DNA from: Mucor racemosus
Lineage: Eukaryota > Mucoromycota > Mucoromycetes > Mucorales > Mucoraceae
DNA: 64,000 nucleotides
Reading direction: 5' to 3'
NCBI GenBank assembly: GCA_027405735.1
Contig: JAPEHQ010000022.1
Span: 806,001-870,000 of the forward strand
The notes beneath the pieces were generated by a model. It did not search any database, was not told where the DNA came from, and worked only from the letters and a program-made list of their open reading frames with translations. Of the stretch, positions 20,107 through 33,110 are shown piece by piece; position 1 is the stretch's first letter; each line of letters begins with the position of its first letter. The position numbers and the translations under genes were made by a program.

Positions 20107-23100
20107 ATAAAATTAAAAACTTTGAGGCTTCGTATCTCTGTAACAAATTAAGCTATACTAACGCTTTTTAATAATAAAACTTATTTGTTTTAAAGTACTC
20201 TATAATATATTTTAGTATGAAAAAATTCTGAGCATTTTTATTTTTTTTTTCGTTTTTTTGGCATTTCTATAGTAGATTTCAAAACATTGGTTAAATTGAA
20301 CAACATTTTTTTTTTTACATTCATGTCATCAAGCTCATTGAGCTCTCTCAGACCCAATTTAGTTTTTTTCAAAATATTGATTTTTCGTGGAGATATCCTC
20401 AAAAATGTGTACAAAGAGACACCCTCATTTCTAACCTCGATTTTCCCCTTGTATACCCTCATCCCAAATTCTGAATTTCAAAAAAAATTGAACAAAAATC
20501 TTGTTTTCTCTACGAAAAATGCAGCTAAAAGATTAAATAATAGCTCGATCAATAGATTATTTTTCTGTGCATCATCTCCGTTATTTAAATTTAAAATATG
20601 CTTATAAAAAGTGTTCTATATCTTCAAAAAACCTTCAAAATTTCAATTGCATTTTGCGCAAAATTTTACGTGAAACATTTTTTTAAATTTTATTTAGATG
20701 GATGCAGAATTTAAAACTGTACAAAAACCATTTAATACACTATTTCAACTTACTCTGTAGTTCATGAGCTATGAAACAATTTTATTTTTTGAATCATTTC
20801 TCGATGGATTTTACGAATCGATTTTGGAACCCAGAACTCAGTTATAATAGGCTTTAAGCTGCAATATAAACTATTTTTTTGATTATCTCGACGAAAAATT
20901 AACATTTTTCGCTGAAACAAAAAATGGGCAGTAGTTTTCAATTGAACCTATCGTGTAAATGCAAAAAATTAATATTTTAATTTAAGTACTTAATTTTTAT
21001 AATCGATTTTCGATCAATTTTGTGATCAATGTTAGGGCAATAATGCGCTTATATTCTGGTAATAACTTTTCTTTTTCGGGCATATATCAATGGCCTATAG
21101 AGGAAAAATACACTGTCGTTGAGGATTTCACATAGTTCGACTCAATACCCTCTTTGCCCCAAGCCAATTTATTCAATGCTTTACCAGAACAAACTTACTT
21201 TTGACCTATAAAAATTGATCTATTAGTAAAATTAATTATTAATAACAAGCTAATAAGTAATAATCATGGTGTACCTTTGATAGTTGGTAGTGATATACAA
21301 GACAACATCTTGTTTTCCTCTTTTAGCTGTTGGCCACTAAATAGAAATAAATGCTTTTTAGAAACTAACTAGATAGACTAACATGAATTTATTCATTCAT
21401 TCAAATTGAGTCAATACTATACATACTTTTATAATCACCAGCTTTCTCCAGGTAGACGGATATCTTATCTTATATGAAGTTAGTATGTATCTTAAGAGAA
21501 AGCATAAATATAATGTTGCTTTTTCATGCAAAATGGAACAGTTGCCTTCTTGATAATGTTTATTATATTTAATAATCATTTTAATTCATAAAGAAAGTTA
21601 TAAAAATATGAAATCTGAAGATATACAAAAAAAAATAGGATATATATAGAAAATTAAAAAGATGTGAAAATTATAGATATCCGTCGTAGATATCGACTTT
21701 AGACCAAAAAAGCATTGACTATAACGTAGGTAATGGAACAAAATGACTAAGTCTTGTATGCTTTTTTTTGTCCGAGAAAGATATTATAACGCACCCTAAC
21801 ATTAACAATTAATAATTCTTTCCTAAATAAACAATATAAAAAACATTTACATGTACCTACTACTTGATTTCAGTTTATAAAAAAATATTAGTCTTTTTGT
21901 TGTAGTTTTATACGTAAATAAAAGAGCCGAGGAAAGAGTAGAGAAGAAAAAAAATTGTGTGTTACAAACAGGAATTTACAAAGGCATAAATACTCTTAGT
22001 GTTACCAAACAGGTTGTTGTCGTTGTTCCCATTTGGTTCCCGAAAGAAGAACATGGGCGGATCCCTTTTAAACCCCAAATTTCAAATTGATATACAGTAT
22101 CTTGTCAATAGGGCAATTCTGTTGAATCAGAGTAACTCACATCTGCTTTAAACCATTCAAATGATCTTCGTTATTAATTATATTGTTGTATTCCACCTAC
22201 TAGTATCATACATTATTACCTTCTACAGTATCAATACATCTTACAATCTATTGACTACGACATGTATTGAAGCGCAAGTCTTGATATCAGATATAAGAAA
22301 CTCCTAGCGTACCAAGTTTAATCCAGTAATTACCAAGAACGCTTGGACCTCAATTATGACACCACATTATTTCATCCCAGCAGTTAACCAATCAAGTAGT
22401 TATCAAATCAACATCCAAGCATATTTAGCGCAGCATTGAAACAAGACAACTCACAAGCTCTGTAAGAACGGTTAAATTATGATTGATCCATTTCAATCCA
22501 TAGATTACTATCAAACAGATCCAATGGTTCAATAGTGCCTTAAATTACATCTCAGGATCTCAATGTCAAATCAATATAAAAGGCCATACTTTTACATCTA
22601 AATAAACGATATCTTGTTTGTATTATACAGTTGAAGAACTGATTAATTACTCATTCTTTTATAATTGTATTCTTTTTTAAGTACTATTTATCAATCCTGA
22701 AAATATACGACATATATTATGATTGATATACTTTAGTAAATTGACTAAAAAACCTTGGTCTCATTGCTCTGCTCATCTGGGCTGCGTGATCTGCACAAAA
22801 TTTTTTATTCTGCCTATCTGTGCAGATCATTATGCCCATGGGAAGCATAGTTTGGCCATAGTGATGAACCATAAACTAAATAAAATAGACAATAACTGTT
22901 ATCATAAAAACACGCATTTTCTACTAAAAAATTGTCTGTAATATCATACGTTCATTAAAAAATTGTCAAAACGAGCCCGTAGAGCAACGCCGTAATTGAG
23001 CATAGCAAGATTGAACGGCTAAGTCTCTTATACTATCATGTATCGGTATATCTAAATTTTAAATAAAAAAGTATTTTTTTTCATCTTTTCTTTTACTTAA

Positions 23101-23754
23101 CCACATACGGTCTGAAAATTTAGACTTTGTAGCGGACATTTTCGGGGCTCATTTTATCCTTACTAACACTCATGATTTATATCAAAAAACAGAAAAATCA
23201 AGTTTTGAAACCAAAATCAACGTTTAAATATACTATATTATGAAAGAAGATTGTAGCCATAGCTAATACACACTTTATAAAAGCTTAATATCAAATGTCA
23301 AGTAATGAAACATAGCATTTTTGGCCTAAAAACGGTTTTTTGATTAAAGGATTTTCATGTAATATTTTGCAATAAAAATGTTTATTATTTTTTATTGAGC
23401 AAATAGAGCGCTAAATTCTGTACATGTGTATACTTTTTTTTTTATAATTGGTAGTAGAATTAACTCTAGATTTGCAAAACCAGAAAAAAAAAATTAAAAA
23501 ATGTCAAAATTGATGATCTGGACAAGAATAATTTTCAAAATTAATATTCCGCTTATAAGCCTTGTTAGTCTTAAAAATAAGAGATTTTATAATATCTGTG
23601 AACTTTTCAAGAATTTACGATGTTGTATCCACTTGGTTCAAACTTATTACTGTAAATATTTATACATATTAATATTGTGTGGTAGTTTATTTGATGATGA
23701 TATACTCTTACTTTATAATTACTGCGCTTAAAGTGATTTACATTGAGTTTTAGT

Positions 23755-24002
23755 TGTTATGTCAATATCATATCCTAGGTCGCACATTCAAGGTCGCAGT
23801 CAATATTCGGTATTATAGTAAATCAACAGGTGTACACGTTGATTCACATGCGTCTTAGTAAATTGGTGTAATGTTCTTAGATAGTAATTCTGTGTAATAG
23901 TTATAATGAAAATTATATAAATACATCCTCCTCTGGATGTATTGTTAATAAAGAGTGTAATATTTTGGCAAGATTATTTCTTAAGACCGTTTTGACATTT
24001 CA
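23755..24002 (+). mobile_element. LTR-like unit, right arm (mirror of 10324-10571)
   Basis: 248 bp with TG..CA ends, flanked by TTAGT at 23750-23754 and 24003-24007. It is the duplicated partner of the left-arm unit. Confidence 0.6.
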
Positions 24003-24011
24003 TTAGTCTTA

Positions 24012-24243
24012 CCTCTCCAATATCATAAACATAAACATGGCCATCATTGAAACCTATTGCTGCCTTTTTAACCTCTTTGTCCCAAGCCAATTTATTTAAT
24101 GCTTTACCAGAACCAACTTAAGTAGTATTTATAAATGGTTCCTCGGTATTTGCCTTCAAATTTCATAAGTAAAATTGACTGCTTCCATCTACAGTAGTAT
24201 CAAAAGTATCATAAGCCTGCCTTGTGATAAATGTCAATTTAAA
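24012..24243 (-). pseudogene. Dynein intermediate chain relic, right-arm copy
   Basis: Reverse-complement duplicate of 10085-10318, with the same broken frames. Confidence 0.55.
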
Positions 24244-24647
24244 ATCAAAAACATCCCATTATCATTGTTATAAGACTATGAAAAACTTGGTTTTTAATGA
24301 TACAGCAATTAAATAAAAAACAAGATGATACTAATAGCGTACGGTGAGTACTTAACATCTAAGTAAGTTTTATGAAGTATCCTTTTAAACCCTTTTAAAA
24401 ATCCTGAGGCAAATACAGCGTCTTGATCCTGTAACTTCTATTATTCATCAAAATGTTGCGATTTCCACTACATAATGAATGTACCTTTCACCAATCTCGA
24501 CTTCGATGCATATTGGGTATCAGTTTTTACCAGTTATGTTTTCTCTAATCCATTAATATTCAGTCATATTGAACGATGATTTGTAGCATTACCAAAAAAG
24601 AGTGAATGATTCAAGAGTTTTCTGCATGTCAAATTATACGATTTAGT

Positions 24648-24895
24648 TGAAATGTCAAAACGGCCTTAAGAAATAATCTTGCCAAAATATTACACTTTTT
24701 ATTAACAATACATCCAGAGGAGGATGTATTTATATATTTTTCATTACAACAATCACACAGAATTACTATCTAAGGACATAACACCAATTTACTAAGACGC
24801 ATGTGAATCAACGTGTACACCTGTTGATTTACTATAATACCGAATATTGACTGCGACCTTGAATGTGCAACCTAGGATATAATATTGACATAACA
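24648..24895 (-). mobile_element. LTR-like unit, right arm (mirror of 9430-9677)
   Basis: 248 bp, flanked by TTAGT at 24643-24647 and 24896-24900. It is the duplicated partner of the outer left-arm unit. Confidence 0.6.
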
Positions 24896-25485
24896 TTAGT
24901 AGCAATGATTGCACTTAACTATACTTTTTGAAACAACTGATGCTAATAATTAGAATATCAGTATAATTAGTACTTTCATTCAAAAGTAAGTTTTGCTTTA
25001 TGCTTTATACATTTGCATTTACCCATTCGATAAATAACATTGTACTTATTATCCGTTATATCAATCAACCAGCTTTATCTTGATTCAATACATTTGACAA
25101 TTAAATGCCTAAATTGCACTTGAGGCACCAGATATCACCACAAAAAAAATCTCGTACAGGTCGACGAAGAAGCAACACAATTTGGATTATTTTTTTGGGT
25201 TCATACAGTAGATCTGAGCTCTCTCACACATTCAAAAATCTTTGCATGAACCACATCTCTATCTGTTCAATTTAACTGAAATACATTGAACGCCAACATT
25301 GTACTTCATAAAACGCTTTACTTTATTGTGAGTTAGCACAACTAATGTGATACTAGTTTAGCATCAACAGTTGAATCATCAGATAAATTTGAGATTAGAT
25401 GACCCCTTTTAATAGTTTTGCAAACCATAAACTAATAACGGACCGTTATTATAGATACGCTAATCAAGGATGGTGAGTTAATACT

Positions 25486-28228
25486 ATGATTCAATAGTAG
25501 CATGATGATAGACGCATGGAATATGACCTTGCTTGACTTGCATGTTGAAAATCATGGTTTGACAGATGTTCTAAATTGGTAATTCGGTAATTCCTAATTC
25601 TGATAGATCAGAATTATTGCAACTGCGATTTTATGAGCAGGAGTTTTGGAATATATTGTTAATGTAAAATAAGTAAAGCTTTATATCATAGATGTCATGT
25701 TGTAGAAGGTTATATTTTGGTCAGGAATACTTCCTTTTACAGGCACCAGCAATGTGGAGTTTTCTCATTATGCTTGTTGGGATTCGATTGGAACTCAGTC
25801 ATTATGGAATGAGATTCAGGTACGAATCGAGATCAATTATTCGTTTGAAATGACAAATAGCAACTTTGGCCTATAAATGGCGTCATTTTATTGCAGCATG
25901 TTTTTATATGTTCTTATTGATTTATAGTATAGATTAGAGATTGTTTATAATTAAAAGGACATCTTCCTGTCAGAGAAGAAGAGTCAATTAAGTTTTATTT
26001 GATAATAAAACCCTAACTTTATCTAGTCAAATTCCTATTGTTTTTTTATACTTTTTTCCCATAAATATCTCTGCAGTAAAATAAGCGGGTAAAAAAGCGA
26101 TAAAATAATAATGTTAAAATCTGTAATGATCTGTAATTTTGGACTAACAACAAAGGTGGATAATGTGCTTATCAATATTATTCTTGTTATTATAAATTGG
26201 TAATCACTGGATTGATGAAGGTTGGTGTTCTTATTTGTAGTTTAGATATTTATTAGTAAATAAATAAAAGTAAAGGGAGTGTAACAAGACAGATAAATCT
26301 ACAAGGGATCATGTAATGATTTCCTTGTAGTATTTATATAAGGAATGAGACAAGGTTTTGCATGAATGAAACTGAAATGTTTGGATCATTACAATTCAGA
26401 TGAAATAAAAGAATATCAGTGCAGTAAAATATGGGTGTAAAAAGCGATAAAGAATACTGTTAAAATCCTCCTTTATTAAAATATGGATAATGTGCAATAA
26501 AATGGATATTCTACGTCTCTATTTTATTATTTGGTAATTATTTACTATCTGGCAATTGTATTGCAATTGGTAATGATTCCATTACTTTTGAGTATAAATG
26601 TTGGTTTGTTTGGTTATAGATTTGGTGGATCAAGAGCGATGCTTTAAATATATTTTGTCAATCATATACTTTCAGAACAGCCTTTACTCTATTTGATAAG
26701 CACGTACTTTTTATGTTTTATTTGCGATACTCCACATTATTTTAGTATTTTAACATCTCTTATTCGATTATTGTCCCCTTATTATCTTCATACAATTGTC
26801 TATTTACTATACAGTCTTATCTTTGATAGCATGGTGCAAATGAGACGACATTTAATTTAGGTATTTTATGATGGAAATCTAGCTTATTAGTTCACTTCAA
26901 TCTTTACCTATTATTCCACACACTAAAACTAAAAAAAATTATTATAAGATCAAAATATCTTCTTTTATATTCATATTCTCTACTTATGTAATTAATCTAA
27001 AATGGGTCTATTTATATATATGTATATATAATTTCCAATCAAGTCAGATATTATTTGAAAATTTTTATAAAATTATTAAATAATAATGGTTCAAAATCAA
27101 ATTTTGAAGTTGCATTTAACGTGCAGTAAATATTACGAATAACATAATATCTTAATTTCATTAGCTAACAGCTGTTCTTGAAGGAGCTTAACATAGATTT
27201 TTAAATGAAACCTCTCTTCCTCGGCTTAAAAAAAAATAAAGCAACAGAAAAAATGCCTGGAATCAATGAATATTGACCCAAATGGGTCGAAAATTTCAAA
27301 ATATATACTACAGCTGTAACGGCATCTAGAATTAAAATTTATCATTTTATTGATTTGCTGGTTAAATCGTAGGGGTCAAAACCCCAGATTTTTCAAGTAA
27401 GGTTTGTGCCTTAGTAGGCCGTTTCAAATTAGAATAGCGCTAAATCAATCAAAACCAGTATATATGGCAATGACAACTACCGAAATTAGTAAGTAAACAT
27501 TCTTTTTATGCATAATCAAAGGTGTAGTGCCATTTATCTTACATCTGTTTTTCTTATTATAAAAACTTCGAGTATCCAATATACATTGATTTATGTACCT
27601 GAACATGAAAAACTATCATAGTAAAAGTGCATGAACATTTGTTATTTAACCCAATTGTAAAACAAATAGTCAATAGCTAATAACAAAGCACAATTGGACA
27701 ATTTCATCTGTAGATATTTCGAACTTTTTTATAAAAAATAGGTTCAGAATGATGAATGAGCTAAAAAATTCGACTCTGGATCAATTTTGACTTTCATCGT
27801 TTAGTCGTTCGCAGTGCTTCAAAGATTCTCTCTCGTGTATACACTTCCTTATCTCAAGTTCACATTGCACCTATTGTGAAAGTAACTGTGCCAATCCTAT
27901 TTCGATTATATAATATATAGTGTATATTTCACAAACATGACGTTTGAGCTCAAATAAACCAGATCTTTAATAATAAACAAATTAAAAATGTTGATTAACG
28001 GACGAGTAATATAAAGTAAATAGTTTGAATTAGCTACACAACACTTCACCCACCCTTGTTTTTCTGATAGCTGATGTAACAAAGATTTCTGTCGTAATCT
28101 GGAAGTATACCGTACATGTACAGTATCCACTGTGACGACCGTGTTTATTTTGTAATGGCGGCAACTCGCGTGTAAAGCGCGCCTGCTATTTTTAAAATTC
28201 CAAATCCTTTTATCATTGCACAACCAAT
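25486..28228. other. AT-rich intergenic region with an LTR-like element
   Basis: No coding region recognised. It contains the LTR-like element at 26122-26393 and, around it, two similar stretches (GCAGTAAAATA..GGGT..AAAAAGCGATAAA at about 26073 and 26422). The last 100 bp before 28229 contain GC-rich motifs (ACTCGCGTG, AAAGCGCGCC) unusual for the area. These could be cell-cycle promoter sites of the replication gene that follows, but I cannot match them exactly to a known box. Confidence 0.5.
26122..26393 (+). mobile_element. 272-bp LTR-like element, copy 1
   Basis: Begins TGTAATGATC and ends ATCATTACA, so the ends form a short inverted repeat. It is nearly the same as 39837-40107. No 5-bp duplication is visible here (AAATC against ATTCA), so this copy may have recombined or come from a nested insertion: the sequence before it recurs in diverged form after it. 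Confidence 0.55.
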
Positions 28229-29706
28229 ATGAACGACGAATTTGATGATATTTTATTAGATGACTACAATATCGATACTCTTGATAAAAGACAACCAAAT
28301 GAAGTAGCTTCTGATGATGCAAATGATGAAGTCGAGGCATCAAACATCAAAAAGAAACCTAAAAAATTTGATGATAACTTGTAAGCACTAAAGTCTAAAC
28401 TATAAAAATTAAACAAAACCTAATGCGTGTAAAATAGATTACTTGAACCCAAAGGAATACATCTATTAAAAAATGAAACTCAATATCTAAAGTTTTCAAA
28501 GAAAAAGGGACAGGAGGTAACGACTACCAAGCTATGATGAAAAAGAAATTTTAACACTTACTGCTATCATTATCAGGATCAAGATTTGAGCAAATTAATG
28601 ACCTATTATACAATTTGGGCCAATAATCTATACCCGAGCCTTCGATTTAAGGACTTTTCAAGAAGAGTATTAACGCCAGCAAAATCTAAATCAGTAAGAA
28701 GTGTAATGGATAACTGGAGTAATGAGTATCGTGATAGAAGACAAATTAGATTAGATGTCAGAAACGAATTATCAGGAAAAACAGTGGGAGGTAAGCTTGA
28801 TTTTGCGTCAATTTTAAGGTTGCAAACTAACGATGTTGAATAGATGAAGATGACGCTGAGGAAAGTCAACCTGTTCCAGCCGATGAAGAATCATCAGAAG
28901 ATGATAATAGGCCACTTTTCTTTCCAATTACAAGTACAAATAAATCCAATGTAGCTGCTCAAAAGAAACAAGCTAAATCAAAACCTAAATCAAAGCCGAA
29001 ATCTAGAGAAATTCCCAAACCAAGGACAAAAGCTGCAATAAATTCAGATGATGATGAAAATGGAGATGAACAGCCATTATTTACACCTTCCCAGCAACAG
29101 AATAAGCGCAAAATTGTCTTGGATGATTCATCTGACGATGAAGATACATATAACATGAGTCGCTCAAATGCTTTAGCATTGATTATTGAAAGAAAGAGAA
29201 AGAGAGAGCAAGCACAAAAAGAAGAACAAGAGAAATTATCAAGAACTAGTCGACCTATTATTGAAAATTACGACGAGGATATTGATGAGGATGATAAAGT
29301 GAACGATACAACACTTTTTGATAATCAAGATCAGAATTCAGATGTTGAGTTGGCATTGTCTGATAATGAACTTTCTGCTCTTGACCTCCCTGTACATAAA
29401 CCAATTATTTTAAATGATGAAATGGACAATGATAGAGCAGTTCGAAATGATGATATTGAATTGGCCTTATCTGATAATGAGCTTTTGGCATTGGGCTTAC
29501 CTATCAATAAATCAACAACACAAAACGATCCAAATGACAGCATTAATAAAAAAGCTCAAGCTATTGAATTGGATCTGCCTGATAATGAGCTGTTATCCTT
29601 AGGTTTATCCACTACAACTGCTGCTACCACTGATAGTGCAATTAAAGATACACAATTAGATGACGAATTCTCAGATAACGAATTATTCGACATTAAAGAA
29701 GCTTAG
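28229..29706 (+). CDS. CSM3: Csm3/Swi3 (Tipin) replication-fork protection protein
   Basis: Exons 28229-28380, 28438-28516, 28577-28790 and 28844-29706; 435 aa; stop TAG at 29704. Csm3/Tipin pairs with Tof1/Timeless to stabilise paused forks and signal to the S-phase checkpoint. The Swi3 domain lies at about residues 50-150: GIHLLKNETQYLKFSKKKGQ, then DLSKLMTYYTIWANNLYPSL and RFKDFSRRV, the family signature of a short helix bundle with the LYP and F..R motifs. After it comes a long acidic/basic tail with Lys/Pro-rich and Asp-rich stretches. The tail holds a repeated motif (ELALSDNELSALDLP, ELALSDNELLALGLP, ELDLPDNELLSLGLS, then EFSDNELFDI). All introns (57, 60 and 53 nt) keep frame. The stop is 10 bp from the convergent ClpX stop. 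Confidence 0.9.
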
Positions 29707-29716
29707 ATTTATTTAT

Positions 29717-31666
29717 TTACATAACCGTAACTTGTTGTAAACCTTCGTTTGCATTTGTATCCTCATCATCATCTTCTGCAATGATTTTATCACTCAAATG
29801 CTTTTGATCTTTTCCCAAATAAATGGCTTTTTTGTCACCAGAAACCACTTTACTGTTTATAATAACTTGCTCAACACATGAAGCAGGTGTATCATACATT
29901 GGATCTAGTAATAAATTTTCCTATATATAATTGTATACATCAAAAATAGCTCCAAATAGTATTTCAATATCAAATTTACCATAATACGACGTAATCCTCT
30001 TGCACCTGTTTTCTTTTCCAACGCTAATTCAGCAATTTTTCGCAATGCAGTTTTACTAAATCTAAGATTAACTTTACTCAATGCAAACAAGCCTTGATAT
30101 TGTTTTAATAATGAATTCTTTGGTTCAGTTAATACTCGAACCAGATCATCTATTGTCAGATTTTCGACAGAAGCAATAACGGGTAATCGACCAACAAATT
30201 CAGGGATTAAGCCATACTTTACAAGATCTATCGCAAATAATAAAGTGTTACAACATGCATATCAAGTTGACAGCAATTCTATACATACCTGTTGGTTCCG
30301 TTAAACTTAATGGATGTAAAAATTCCTTTTTTCCACCTAATTGATTTGACACAATTTGAATTTTATCTTCATCAAGGGCTCTCATCAAGGCATTGAATCC
30401 AATTGACTAAAAGATAATAAGAATCTACATAATTTCAAGTGATATATACATACGCCTTTATTCATTCTGTCTTGAATGGTTTTATCTAATCCAACAAATG
30501 CACCACTTAAAATAAATAATATATTGCTTGTATCTACTGCATAAGTTTCTCCTTTTCCACTTGCGCTACTTCCACTTCCAGCACTACTTCCACTACTACT
30601 ATTACTTCCAATAGAACTGCCTGACATTCCACCACGTCTACTATTGCTTTGAGAACTACTACTACCACCTTTATCAGTAACATTAATAATTGTTCCTTCC
30701 AACATGCGTAATAATGATTGTTGTACACCTTCACCAGATACATCTCTTGAGGCAGACATTGAATCTGATCGTCTTGATATTTTATCAATTTCATCAATAA
30801 ATACGATACCAGTTTCTGCTCTTTTAACATCATAATCACAAGATTGAAGTAATCTTTGAATGACCAACTCAACATCTTCACCAACATAGCCTGCTTGAGT
30901 AAAAGGGGTTGCATCAGACATTGAAAACGGAACTTGCAATATCTGAGCCAGTGTTCTAGCTAATAATGTTTTTCCTGAACCAGTTGGACCTATAAGCATG
31001 ACATTACTTTTATCATAAACTGTAATATCTTCTAAAGGTAAATTTTGTTTCTTTTTCAACTCTTGGGGTTTATTACGATTTACTGTAGTTGTTGTAGGTG
31101 GATTTTCCCAATTACGACGTTGTTGTTGATGATAATCTCCATTTGAACTAATTCTTTCTGCAGGAACTAGATCAAGTCCCACGCTTTGAATAGATGTGTC
31201 ATTAGGTAAAGAAGGATGGTGATGCTCAGCGTGTGGTTTATCTTCATCAAATTGTTCTTGCTCCATTTGCTGTTGTTCCAACTGATAAAGTAAGTTTGAA
31301 CGTACTCTACTGTAATGATTGAATACTGCAACTGCTAAAGTCTTTTTTGCTCTATCTTGCCCAATAACATAATCATTTAAATGCTTTACAATCTGTGATA
31401 ATATGTTAATAATTTCCATTTATACAAACTCTATAGTATAATATACTCACTGTTCTAGGATCTGATACAATAGTTGAATCAAGATGATTTTGCCAATCTG
31501 ATAAGCAACTTGATGACGAATTCGATGATGATGATGATGATGATGATGACGAAGAATCGCCAAAATCAATGCTACTGTTATAACTACGTTTTATAATAAA
31601 GCTAGCTGATAATGTTCTCAAATTGATTGATTGGATTATTAATCTAGTATTATATTTATATAACAT
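29717..31666 (-). CDS. MCX1: Mitochondrial ClpX-type AAA+ unfoldase (Mcx1)
   Basis: Exons 31451-31666, 30454-31392, 30289-30406, 29980-30227 and 29717-29920; 574 aa. ClpX unfolds matrix proteins and, in fungi, also promotes heme synthesis. The N-terminus is a mitochondrial presequence rich in Arg/Ser (residues 1-30), followed by a Ser run. There is no zinc-binding domain. Visible motifs: [14 protein letters not shown], Walker A GPTGSGKT (about 207-214), AGYVGED (239-245), Walker B VFIDEIDK (about 269-276), [16 protein letters not shown], and sensor-2 GARGLRRIM. Two low-complexity inserts (Gln/His-rich before Walker A; Ser/Gly-rich after the Walker B helix) lengthen it. The C-terminus is acidic. 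An IGF tripeptide sits at the exon 2/3 junction, where ClpP-docking loops lie in bacterial ClpX. Confidence 0.92.
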
Positions 31667-31754
31667 GGTTTTATTTTATGAAAATATGAGAAGAAGAAGA
31701 AGAAGAAGAAGAAGGAGAGAGGAAACTATGAGTTAATACAAATATCATGCCCCT

Positions 31755-32911
31755 TTATCGTATGACTGGAGGAATATTCAAGTCTCGCACCTTCAATCTA
31801 ATTTTGGCAACAAATGTAAGTTTCTCAAGCATTTTACGCAAAGCTCCTTCTTTGCCTTTATGAAATTCCTTTAACCAATCCGGACCATATAATTCTTCTG
31901 CTGCTAATATAATATCTCTACATGATTTAAGGCTTTGATCGTTATCATCATCATCGTATGTTGCTGCCGCAAAAATAGCTAATGTTGGATTGAATTCGCC
32001 ATTTGGATCTAAATAACGTTTCAAGTAATCATCTGAGCAATGGCTATATTGAAATGTAATTAAAGCTAATAACGCCAAGGTAGATTGCTTTTTGTTATTT
32101 GTATTATCTGTTGATAACACTTCTTGTAAATCTTCCAATCCTGCTTCTAATAACTTGTTTGCTTCCTCTTCCTCTTCATCGTCTTGTTCATTATTATCAT
32201 CGTCTTCATCACTGGTATCACTGCTATATAGTCTGCTTCTTCTACTTCTTCTTAATCTTAAAAAACCACCCAAATTATCATTACTATTGTGGAATACACG
32301 ATATATTGCATTGATTTGTCGAAGTATTCTTATAATGGCTGCTAAATCTTCCAAAATTTCACTATTTGTTCTTATTGCAAGTCGATATATATCGACTCGT
32401 GATCTTGAGAAAGATTCTGTGATTGTATCGTCATCTTCATCCTCTTCATCCTCTTGGTCTTGATTATTACTAGATATCATAATGTTTTCACCACTATTGC
32501 TACTTGCTAGATTAAAGCCTTCGCCATCTTGGTCATCGTCATCGTTATCGTCATCATTTTCGTCTTGTTCCTCCTCGTCCTCCTCGCCTTGTTCCTCTTC
32601 TTCTTCCTCTTCCTCTTCTTCGTCTTCGTCTTGCTCGTTTTGATTCATTTGTCTTTGTAATAATGGTTGTAATAATGTTCTTCTGTTGAATCTTTGTCTT
32701 CTTCTTAACGAACGAGGATCCAAAACTGAGAAATCACCTTCATCATATTCTGAAAAATAATCAAATCTCGATGTTCTACTACTTGCATTATTTATCTGTT
32801 TTTTTTTGTTTTTTTTTTGTTTTAAATTGTTAGTTTTGCATATGAATTTTTTGTTTAAAATATTACATTTTCTTGATTTGATGTAGAATTTGTTGCTAAT
32901 ATAAGAGGCAT
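31755..32911 (-). CDS. Unrecognised acidic low-complexity protein (about 361 aa)
   Basis: Exons 32867-32911 and 31755-32795. No ATG opens the long frame directly. A 45-nt first exon (MPLILATNSTSNQEN) joined across GTAATA..AAACAG gives a phase-correct start, which I prefer. The protein has an Arg-rich patch (PRSLRRRQRFNRRTL), Glu/Asp runs at about residues 75-150, RSRVDIYRLAIRTNSEI, and a better-folded C-terminal 110 residues (LALLALITFQYSHCSDDYLK, EELYGPDWLKEFHKGKEGAL, ending PPVIR). I recognise no family. It lies 88 bp upstream of the ClpX start on the same strand, so its terminator and the ClpX promoter must be compact. Confidence 0.65.
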
Positions 32912-33110
32912 TTTCACTTTTTCTCAATGAAAATTGAAACAAATTATACAAAAAGGAGAGAGAAATGAGATTTAAATTATTTTATTTTATTTACACTAGA
33001 AAAAAAAAGAAGGTTACTGTAAACAAATTGCATAAAAAAGCCGGATAAAATGTTTGAGATTGATGCGTTTTGTAAATGAGAAATTAAAAAAAAGGTGGTT
33101 TGATGTCTAT

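Larger units (their letters stand above)
19360..25485 (-). repeat. Right arm of the large inverted repeat
   Basis: Mirror of 8840-14968. Contents in order: SINE (19669-20106), AT-rich filler, dynein chain fragments, and two facing LTR-like units. The mobile elements and their target duplications are duplicated exactly, so the whole block was copied after the insertions. No intact gene lies in the arm. Confidence 0.95.

Noticed and set aside
28130..28200. Confident MCB/E2F promoter site before Csm3
   Set aside because: CGCG-containing motifs are present but do not match the ACGCGT or TTTSSCGC consensus exactly.
27906..28343. 145-codon minus-strand frame
   Set aside because: Antisense shadow of the first Csm3 exon and its promoter.
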